DNA of 46,308 nucleotides, from the NCBI RefSeq assembly GCF_030056665.1, contig NZ_JASHIG010000047.1; one strand, written 5' to 3'. Made by a program: the position numbers and the translations under genes. Under the pieces are notes generated by a model, which was not told the DNA's origin, made no database searches, and saw only the letters and a program-made list of their open reading frames with translations. How positions within the stretch are numbered: the stretch's first letter is position 1; the number at the start of each line of letters is the position of its first letter. Source of the stretch: Flectobacillus roseus (GTDB taxonomy: Bacteria; Bacteroidota; Bacteroidia; Cytophagales; Spirosomataceae). Shown here one piece after another: positions 40,749 through 46,308 of this stretch.

Positions 40749-43256
40749 ATGAAACAACTTTTTTTATGGGCTTGTGCTTCGCTTATAGGTGTGCAGTCTT
40801 TTGCACAAACCGATAAATTGTGGTACGATTCACCAGCCAAAACATGGGTAGAAGCGCTCCCTATTGGTAATGGTCATTTGGGTGCTATGGTTTTTGGTCG
40901 TACTGGCAAAGAACTCATTCAGCTTAACCATACCGATTTTTGGTCGGGTGCTCCCAAAGATTGGAACAATCACAATGCAGCTCAGTACTTCCCTGAAGTA
41001 AAGGCATTGATGAAACAAAAGAAATACGCCGAAGCAGAGGAGCTTTCTAAAAAACTTCAAGGCGCATTTACACAGTCGTATCAGCCTCTTGCCGATCTTA
41101 CGATGACATTTTCGGATACTACCCAAATTGGAGAGTATTACCGTGACTTGGATTTGAATACTTCTACCACTCATGTTCGCTATAGCACGCCTAAGGCTAC
41201 TTATGAGCGTGAATTGCTAGTTAGTTTTCCAGATAAAGCAATGGCTATGCGTTTGACAGCTAGAGGTGGTCGTAGTTTAGGTTTTACGATTGGTGCATCG
41301 TCTTTGATGAAGAATAAAGTTTGGGTTGATGGTAATATCTTAAAAATCAGATTGAAAGCACCTAAACATGTAGAACCTAATTACAGAGGAGGCTTTAAGC
41401 CAGAAGAAGCCGTTCAATACGACGATTGGAATGGCGAAGGAATGGAAGCGGAGGTTTGGGTACAAATCAAATCTGCCACAGGTAAGGTAAGTGTTAAAGA
41501 TAATCAGCTGGTCCTAGAAAATGCCTCTGAGGCAGAAGTGTATGTGGTAGCTGCAACAAGTTACAATGGACGTTTCAAATCGCCTGGTTTGGAGGGTTTA
41601 GAGCCTTCAAAGCAAGCTGGGGAATGGATGCGTTTGGCATCAGGACGTTCGTATGAAAGTATTCGTAAAATGCATTATCAAGATTATCACGCACTGTATG
41701 GGCGTGTAGACTTGGCATTGGAAAGTAAAGGAACAGCCAATATCCCGACTGATAAGCGTATTGTCAACTATGCCAAAGATGCCGACCCACAAATGGTAGC
41801 GCTGTTGTTTAATTATGGTCGTTACTTACTGATTTCGTCGTCTCGTCATGGTGGTCAGGCTGCTAACTTACAAGGTATTTGGAATAATATGGTACGCCCG
41901 CCGTGGAGTTCTAACTATACGACCAATATCAACGTGCAAATGAATTACTGGCCTGCCGAAATGTGTAACCTTTCGCCATTGACCGAGCCATTGATGAATT
42001 TGATTAAAGATTTATCGGTAAATGGTAAAAAAACGGCTGAACTACACTATAACCTCAAAGGTTGGGTAGCGCACCACAATACCGATATCTGGGGTTTGAC
42101 TTCTCCTGTGGGTGATTTTGGTACAGGCGACCCTGTTTGGGCCAACTGGCAAATGGGGGCAGCTTGGTTGTGTAGTCATGTGTATGAACATTATTTGTAC
42201 ACAGGCAACAAACAGTTTTTACAAGAGTTTTATCCAGTTATGAAAGGGGCTACCGAATTTGTAATTGGTTTCTTGGATAAAAACGATGCGGGATATTATG
42301 AGTTAGCTTTTGGGGTATCTCCCGAAAATCAATATAAATATCAAGGAAAAAACTTAGCTATCTCAGCAGGAACAGCCATGGACTTAGCCTTGACTCGTGA
42401 GTTATTGAATAATTGTTATCAAGCAGCCAAAGCATTGAATCAAGACCCTGCTTTTGTGAAGCAATTGGAAGAGTTATTGCCGAAACTCCAACCCTTCAGA
42501 ATCAACGATAAAGGTAATTTGATGGAGTGGTCAGAGGATTTTGAAGAAACAGATGTTCACCATCGTCACTCTTCGCATTTGTATGCCTTGCACCCAAGTA
42601 ATCAAGTAAACCCTTGGACTTCTCCTGAGTTATTCAAAGCCGTAAAAAATTCATTATTGCGTAGAGGTGATGCAGGTACAGGCTGGGCAATGGGCTGGAA
42701 AGTAAACTTCTGGGCGAGATTATTGGATGGCGACCACGCAATGATTATCCTCAAAAACCTTTTGAGTCCTATTGGCTTTGACGGATATGACTATCACAAA
42801 GGAGGGGTATATCGTAACTTGTTTGATGCTCACCCACCATTCCAGATTGATGGAAATTTTGGTGCAACTTCAGGTATTGCCGAAATGTTGTTACAATCGC
42901 ATTCGGGCGCAGTACACTTATTACCAGCTTTGCCAAGTACTTGGCAAAAAGGACAAGTAAAAGGATTAGTAGCTCGTGGAGGCTTTGAGGTAGATATCGT
43001 TTGGGAAAATGGTAAACTTCAAAAGGCTACTATCTTCTCAAAATTAGGGGGTACTTGCCGTATTCGTTCTGAAGTACCGTTGAAAATCAAAGGGGCAAAA
43101 CTAGCCAAAGGAACGGTGTCAAACCCGCTTTTGAAATGTATTGATGGTGCAAAACCTGTTTCGGTAGTTGGGCAACCTTTAGCGACAGAAACCACCAAAA
43201 AGTACTACGAATATGATGTAGTGACTAAAAAAGGTGAAAAAATTATCTGTCAATAG
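40749..43256 (+). CDS. GH95 alpha-L-fucosidase (or alpha-galactosidase)
   Basis: An 835-residue secreted enzyme of family GH95, which removes alpha-1,2-linked L-fucose, or L-galactose in some members, by inversion. After a signal peptide (MKQLFLWACASLIGVQSFAQ) comes an N-terminal beta-sandwich that begins KLWYDSPAKTWVEALPIGNG. The (alpha/alpha)6 catalytic barrel (about 290-690) holds the known active-site groups: the Asn pair in YTTNINVQMNYWPAEMCN, the general acid Glu in LMEWSEDFEETDVHHRHSSH, and the Asp in PPFQIDGNFGATSG. A C-terminal beta domain follows. No other fucose genes are adjacent. The perfect terminator at 43273-43316 closes the unit. Confidence 0.95.
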   Translation: MKQLFLWACASLIGVQSFAQTDKLWYDSPAKTWVEALPIGNGHLGAMVFGRTGKELIQLNHTDFWSGAPKDWNNHNAAQYFPEVKALMKQKKYAEAEELSKKLQGAFTQSYQPLADLTMTFSDTTQIGEYYRDLDLNTSTTHVRYSTPKATYERELLVSFPDKAMAMRLTARGGRSLGFTIGASSLMKNKVWVDGNILKIRLKAPKHVEPNYRGGFKPEEAVQYDDWNGEGMEAEVWVQIKSATGKVSVKDNQLVLENASEAEVYVVAATSYNGRFKSPGLEGLEPSKQAGEWMRLASGRSYESIRKMHYQDYHALYGRVDLALESKGTANIPTDKRIVNYAKDADPQMVALLFNYGRYLLISSSRHGGQAANLQGIWNNMVRPPWSSNYTTNINVQMNYWPAEMCNLSPLTEPLMNLIKDLSVNGKKTAELHYNLKGWVAHHNTDIWGLTSPVGDFGTGDPVWANWQMGAAWLCSHVYEHYLYTGNKQFLQEFYPVMKGATEFVIGFLDKNDAGYYELAFGVSPENQYKYQGKNLAISAGTAMDLALTRELLNNCYQAAKALNQDPAFVKQLEELLPKLQPFRINDKGNLMEWSEDFEETDVHHRHSSHLYALHPSNQVNPWTSPELFKAVKNSLLRRGDAGTGWAMGWKVNFWARLLDGDHAMIILKNLLSPIGFDGYDYHKGGVYRNLFDAHPPFQIDGNFGATSGIAEMLLQSHSGAVHLLPALPSTWQKGQVKGLVARGGFEVDIVWENGKLQKATIFSKLGGTCRIRSEVPLKIKGAKLAKGTVSNPLLKCIDGAKPVSVVGQPLATETTKKYYEYDVVTKKGEKIICQ

Positions 43257-43272
43257 CAAACTAAAAAATAGT

Positions 43273-43316
43273 ATCAAAAAAGCGGTCAGAAAATATTTTC
43301 TGACCGCTTTTTTGAT
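43273..43316 (+). terminator. perfectly palindromic terminator of the GH95 gene
   Basis: The 44 bases 43273-43316 form a perfect palindrome with 22-base arms and AATATT at the centre, starting ATCAAAAAAGCGGTCAG. In RNA it would fold with a small loop; the T-run after CCGC makes it a good rho-independent terminator, and it may also act on the opposite strand for the TolC-like gene, whose stop is about 100 bases away. Confidence 0.85.
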
Positions 43317-43330
43317 GAAAAATTGCTAGA

Positions 43331-43415
43331 TTTTACTCGGCTTAAGACGCAATCATTGCGTCTCTACTGCTATTTTTAAAATAATCGCTCAACCACCATT
43401 CACTCAATAGCTCAC
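43331..43415. repeat. dispersed repeat with internal hairpin, copy 2
   Basis: The core 43331-43370 matches 24195-24234 in reverse complement at 38 of 40 positions. It contains AGACGCAA-TCA-TTGCGTCT, a perfect eight-base hairpin. The outer part (GCTCAACCACCATTCACTCA) is a weaker match to the other copy and runs into the stop of the TolC-like gene. Confidence 0.7.
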
Positions 43416-44845
43416 AAATCCTCCATATTGCCAGTACTGTAATATTGGTAAATTTTCTTTTTCAAAAGCCAATCGTATTTGGCGATTTCTGCATTTTGTT
43501 GAATTGTGAAAAAGCTATTTTTAACCGATTCAAAATCCTTTATTTTCACTTCTCCTCGTTGTACCTTTTGTAAGGTAGTGTTAAAATATACCTGCCAAAC
43601 TTGTAAGGTTTTTTGTGCTGCTTGATATTGTAAAATGGCCGCTTCCAAATTATTAGTCGACAAGAGTGCTTCTTTGTAAATCTCAGCTCGTGCCGAAAGC
43701 ATCGAAATATGAGCATTTTCGATATTAATGGCGGCTTGTTGCTGTTGGTATTTTCGAAGACCTCCTGTTATAATAGGCAAATTGATTTGAAAACCTACAT
43801 ACGCACTTGCTAGTTGTTTCCACTGAGAAAAAAAGGAGGTTGTTTTATAACTGTATGCGTAGTTGGGTGAAAGTGCCAAACGTAATTGCCCTTGCGAATA
43901 CACAGGAATGGTATCGGTACGAACCAGATAAGCTTGGTCAACTTCACGGAAAAGGCTTGAAAAAGGCAATGAAACACCTGCTGCCAATGAGATCGTAGGA
44001 TAGGCACTGGCTTTGACAGCATCATATTGCAGGGCTACAAGTTTCTGATTGAGTTGAGTTATTTTGGTTGACGGATGCCAGTACGCCATTTTATAAAACA
44101 AATCATATTCCCCCTTTTTTTGACCGATAGGTCTATCTACAGTAAATGTTTCGTCTTTTATTTCTGCGATTTCGATGCCCAAAGGGTCGGGCAATGCCAA
44201 AAGTGTACCAAGATTAATTTGAGCTGTTTTCAACTCATTTTTATACTTTGTCAATGTAAATTCATCGTTGGCTACTTGAGCTTGCCATTCCAAAACGCTA
44301 TAAGCTGTGTCGGGGTTGCTGGTATTGGCTTTTTGAAAAACGGCTAGTTGCTCACTTGAAATACCGAGCTGACGTTCAGCACTTTTGACATAAACTTGCT
44401 GCAATAATATCTGAAAATAAGCCTGCGTGATTTGTATGGCGATGGCAACAGTATTTTTTTGTTCTTGTAAACTCGCTATTTCTTGTTCAACGATACTTTG
44501 TTGATGGGAGTTTTTTTTGCGACCACCCGCCCACAATACTTGGTTCATATTGACCCCCATAATATTATTGATAAAGCCATTGGTGGCATATTGATAAGTG
44601 GTAGGGTCAAGCGAACGCCCCATAGCCAACGTTGGACTAACCGAAAACTGAACGGTAGGGTAGAGGTCGGTTTTGGTGTAAATAGTTTTTTCCAAGGCTA
44701 ACTCTTGATTGAGTCGAGTTTGCTTGATTTGAAGGTTATTGTTTTGAGCATGTTGGATACATTGATGAAGATTCCAAACCTTTTGCGCTCGGACAGGCAT
44801 CAGACTTATTGCTAAAAAAGTCATGATGAAGAAAAAAGTTTTCAT
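43412..44845 (-). CDS. TolC-family outer-membrane channel protein
   Basis: A 477-residue outer-membrane efflux protein. The signal peptide (MKTFFFIMTFLAISLMPVRA, cleaved after ...VRAQ) is followed by the usual start VWNLHQCIQHAQNNNLQIKQ and two repeats of long helices and short beta strands: LYPTVQFSVSPTLAMGRSLD, QEIASLQEQKNTVAIAIQI, then AYPTISLAAGVSLPFSSLF and IQYQAAQKTLQVWQVYFNT. The family forms a trimeric channel for multidrug or metal export and for type I secretion. No periplasmic adaptor (HlyD/AcrA type) or inner-membrane pump gene is near, so its partner must be elsewhere. Confidence 0.93.
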   Translation of the reverse strand: MKTFFFIMTFLAISLMPVRAQKVWNLHQCIQHAQNNNLQIKQTRLNQELALEKTIYTKTDLYPTVQFSVSPTLAMGRSLDPTTYQYATNGFINNIMGVNMNQVLWAGGRKKNSHQQSIVEQEIASLQEQKNTVAIAIQITQAYFQILLQQVYVKSAERQLGISSEQLAVFQKANTSNPDTAYSVLEWQAQVANDEFTLTKYKNELKTAQINLGTLLALPDPLGIEIAEIKDETFTVDRPIGQKKGEYDLFYKMAYWHPSTKITQLNQKLVALQYDAVKASAYPTISLAAGVSLPFSSLFREVDQAYLVRTDTIPVYSQGQLRLALSPNYAYSYKTTSFFSQWKQLASAYVGFQINLPIITGGLRKYQQQQAAINIENAHISMLSARAEIYKEALLSTNNLEAAILQYQAAQKTLQVWQVYFNTTLQKVQRGEVKIKDFESVKNSFFTIQQNAEIAKYDWLLKKKIYQYYSTGNMEDL

Positions 44846-44883
44846 AGGTCAACCAAAATACTGGTGGTTGTTGATGGTTTAAT

Positions 44884-44926
44884 AAAAAAGCCACCGATTC
44901 AGCACGTATGCCTATCAGTGGCTTCA
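44884..44926 (-). terminator. terminator of the Asn-rich protein gene
   Basis: On the minus strand GAAGCCACTGAT pairs with ATCGGTGGCTTTTTT (G-T pair allowed) across a loop of about 14 bases, followed by TTTTTTATT. It lies between the Asn-rich gene and the TolC-like gene. Confidence 0.75.
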
Positions 44927-45000
44927 GCTATCCAATTGATTTTTAAGGGTTAAGGAGTTATGGCGGGTAAAATATTTACAAACAACTCCTTATTTAAAAA

Positions 45001-45468
45001 TTATTTATTAATAATCACAGCAGCTGATGGTGTAATGCCAATATTTGCCAAACCTCCTGTTACTGTCGTAGGGGCTGTCGCCGAAATATATTTTGCTCCA
45101 GAGGTATTGTTCAATAAATTAGTTGCAACCGTAGTATTGTTGTTTACATTGTTTCCTAATACTTGTGTATTGCTAACATTAAGATTAGCTACTGTAGGGT
45201 TGTTTGACAATGTGTTTACTACTGCAAATGTATTCAAACGTGCTACGTTACTCGTTGCAGTATTAACTAAACCACTTGTACCTGAAACAACCGTAAGACC
45301 TCCGTTTGATGGACTTGTAAGATTGGCAACATTAGATGTTACTACAGGAGCATTAAGATTGCCAACAACTGGATTTAATACGCCATTAACTGTTCCTGTA
45401 AGTGCTTGTGCATGAGATGCTACAACAGAACCAAATACTAGTGCGGATAAAATAAAGAGCTTTTTCAT
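45001..45468 (-). CDS. secreted Asn-rich protein without acidic residues
   Basis: A 155-residue secreted protein. The signal peptide (MKKLFILSALVFGSVVASHAQ) is followed by a 134-residue mature part of unusual composition: about 19% Asn, many Val, Thr, Ser and Gly, no Asp or Glu, no Cys, Trp or His, and only three basic residues (one Arg, two Lys). It contains loose quasi-repeats of the type V-x-N-L-N-x-P-V-V and NVANLTSPSNGG, LVNTATSNVARLN, TVANLNVSNTQVLGNNVNNN. The pattern suggests a beta-solenoid or amyloid-like surface protein, which is inference. The ATG at 45468 is used because the signal peptide begins there. A hairpin with GAGACAAT/ATTGTCTC ends (45532-45590) lies in its leader. Confidence 0.75.
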   Translation of the reverse strand: MKKLFILSALVFGSVVASHAQALTGTVNGVLNPVVGNLNAPVVTSNVANLTSPSNGGLTVVSGTSGLVNTATSNVARLNTFAVVNTLSNNPTVANLNVSNTQVLGNNVNNNTTVATNLLNNTSGAKYISATAPTTVTGGLANIGITPSAAVIINK

Positions 45469-45801
45469 AATAAAAAAATGAGTTTTTGTAAATGTGGAAT
45501 ATATGGATTTAGGACAGCTCAACGTAAAATAGAGACAATACAAAGGAATCCATGCCAATGAAGGCATGCTATCGTTTTTTTAATTGTCTCATAAATGTTG
45601 GAATTCAAAAATATATACGGGACAGTTGAAAGATTGGATTGCTAGGATTGATATTTTTTTAAAAATTTATTTGTCTATATTCTTGATTCTGTGGATTATA
45701 ACAAAAAAATAAGCATTTCTAGAAGAATACACTTAATTTAGTCATTGATTATATGCGCTATCAATAATTTTTCTACATACATAAACAACAGCTCATTCAC
45801 A
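45469..45801. other. divergent intergenic region with structured leader
   Basis: The 333-base gap between the Asn-rich gene (leftward) and the small lipoprotein gene (rightward). It holds a nested hairpin (45532-45590) but no clear promoter of the TAnnTTTG type. The rest is A/T-rich. Confidence 0.5.
45532..45590. promoter_or_regulatory. nested hairpin in the leader of the Asn-rich gene
   Basis: The outer stem is GAGACAAT (45532-45539) with ATTGTCTC (45583-45590). An inner stem is CATGCC/GGCATG with an AATGAA loop. It lies about 65-120 bases before the start codon of the Asn-rich gene. On the plus strand the inner hairpin is followed within about five bases by TTTTTTT, like a short terminator. 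Confidence 0.45.
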
Positions 45802-46173
45802 ATGAAAAACCTATTGCCCTGCTCACTACTTTTGATTACTTCCTTTTTTTTCTCTTGTAAATCAGAAGAAACTGCATTACCTGTAGATCGAACGAATGGT
45901 TTAAATACTGTAAAACAGTTAGAAAGACTCACCAAAGACTTGTCTGTTTCCGATTCCATTATTATTTATAACAACAAAAACTCCCAAATATTAAAATTGG
46001 GAATATCCAAACCTGTGTATTATGAATATTATATGCTCATCAATGGACAAGAAATAGATCTTACATATGCCCTTGTTACCTCTGTTAGTCCGAAATATGT
46101 GGGAAACTTTCGATATACGGAAGTAGTCATTTATATCAAAGAGCCTATTCCATATACACCAATTAGAAGGTAA
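45802..46173 (+). CDS. small lipoprotein of unknown function
   Basis: A 123-residue lipoprotein. The N-terminal signal (MKNLLPCSLLLITSFFFSC) ends in a clear lipobox with Cys at residue 19, followed by KSEETALPVDRTNG, as expected for a surface or periplasmic lipoprotein. The mature part contains KQLERLTKDLSVSDSIIIYN, then ILKLGISKPVYYEYYMLING and YTEVVIYIKEPIPYTPIRR, a beta-rich text. The ATG at 45802 is preferred over an upstream in-frame start because the signal peptide begins there. It is not recognised as any known family. Confidence 0.8.
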   Translation: MKNLLPCSLLLITSFFFSCKSEETALPVDRTNGLNTVKQLERLTKDLSVSDSIIIYNNKNSQILKLGISKPVYYEYYMLINGQEIDLTYALVTSVSPKYVGNFRYTEVVIYIKEPIPYTPIRR

Positions 46174-46181
46174 ATAGAAGT

Positions 46182-46222
46182 GCCAATCATTACTCGACCC
46201 GAGTGTTTTCTTGTGATTGGAT
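46182..46222 (+). terminator. possible terminator of the small lipoprotein gene
   Basis: CCAATCA pairs with TGATTGG and the inner ACTCG pairs with CGAGT. No T-run follows, so the call is weak. Confidence 0.35.
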
Positions 46223-46281
46223 AAAAAAGCGAAAAAGCTGATTTTTGTAGTTACGACACAAACAAAAAAACAGCTTTTTCT

Positions 46282-46308
46282 ATGGCACAGAGTCCATCTA
46301 CAAATATA
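46282..46308 (+). CDS. start of a gene cut by the window end (partial)
   Basis: The last 27 bases read ATG GCA CAG AGT CCA TCT ACA AAT ATA, i.e. MAQSPSTNI, open to the end of the window. The 12-base leader side carries CAGCTTTTTC, complementary to GAAAAAGCTG at about 46230-46239, so a hairpin could form just before the start codon. Too short to name the product. Confidence 0.4.

Noticed and set aside
44960..45415. Rightward open frame of 151 codons opposite the Asn-rich gene.
   Set aside because: The opposite strand has a clean signal peptide and fitting terminator. The antisense frame is open because the Asn-rich gene uses few codons that give stops on the other strand.

Overview
The window looks like a piece of chromosome from an AT-rich member of the Bacteroidota, most likely order Cytophagales (family Spirosomataceae or a close relative). 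The reasons are a T9SS type A C-terminal sorting domain on a secreted subtilase, several -7 elements of the Bacteroidota form TAnnTTTG, no clear Shine-Dalgarno sequences before most starts, secreted GH43 and GH95 glycosidases, a NagZ-type GH3/beta-lactamase fusion, and membrane-bound AraC and TPR-HTH regulators. The genus cannot be named from the sequence. No rRNA, tRNA, CRISPR array, insertion sequence or phage gene was seen.

Layout. Bases 1-1218 hold two tandem paralogous small secreted proteins. Bases 1832-3608 hold a two-gene unit: a soluble coiled-coil protein and a two-TM coiled-coil protein reminiscent of PspA. Bases 3957-6417 pair an acyltransferase-3 membrane enzyme with a polytopic GT-C-like protein, behind a textbook Bacteroidota promoter. 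Bases 6548-14875 are mostly housekeeping: a DEAD-box helicase, a TPR protein, glycerol kinase, a membrane-anchored Ppx/GppA-like protein, an atypical Nramp transporter, a VF530 protein overlapping an RluA-type pseudouridine synthase, and a small RRM protein. Bases 15234-23862 hold a GH43 enzyme, the giant T9SS subtilase, tatC and glyA. Bases 24275-28734 hold a recent tandem duplicate of an unknown small membrane protein and the GH3/beta-lactamase fusion. Bases 29032-33166 hold an amino-acid permease, a membrane-bound AraC regulator, a small outer-membrane barrel and a DUF457-like membrane protein. Bases 33192-38567 hold an outer-membrane protein with two related lipoproteins and a TPR-TM-HTH regulator. 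Bases 39023-46308 hold a YqhD-like alcohol dehydrogenase, a GH95 fucosidase, a TolC-like protein, an Asn-rich protein without acidic residues, a small lipoprotein and the start of one more gene.

Most of the genes are separate transcription units with strong hairpin terminators. Several act at the cell surface (secretion, glycan and peptidoglycan turnover, outer-membrane barrels, lipoproteins). The intergenic spaces carry at least five families of non-coding repeats. The clearest is a REPIN-like nested palindrome with GTAG feet at 38817-38885. There is also a MITE-like element with long imperfect terminal inverted repeats in at least three copies, a 40-nt inverted dispersed repeat present twice, a GC-rich hairpin element at 22290-22400, and AATTCAC-type oligonucleotide strings. 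The best leads for something undescribed are the PspA-like two-gene unit, the apparently extracytoplasmic Ppx-like protein, the Nramp homologue with a changed metal site, the Asn-rich secreted protein and the REPIN.
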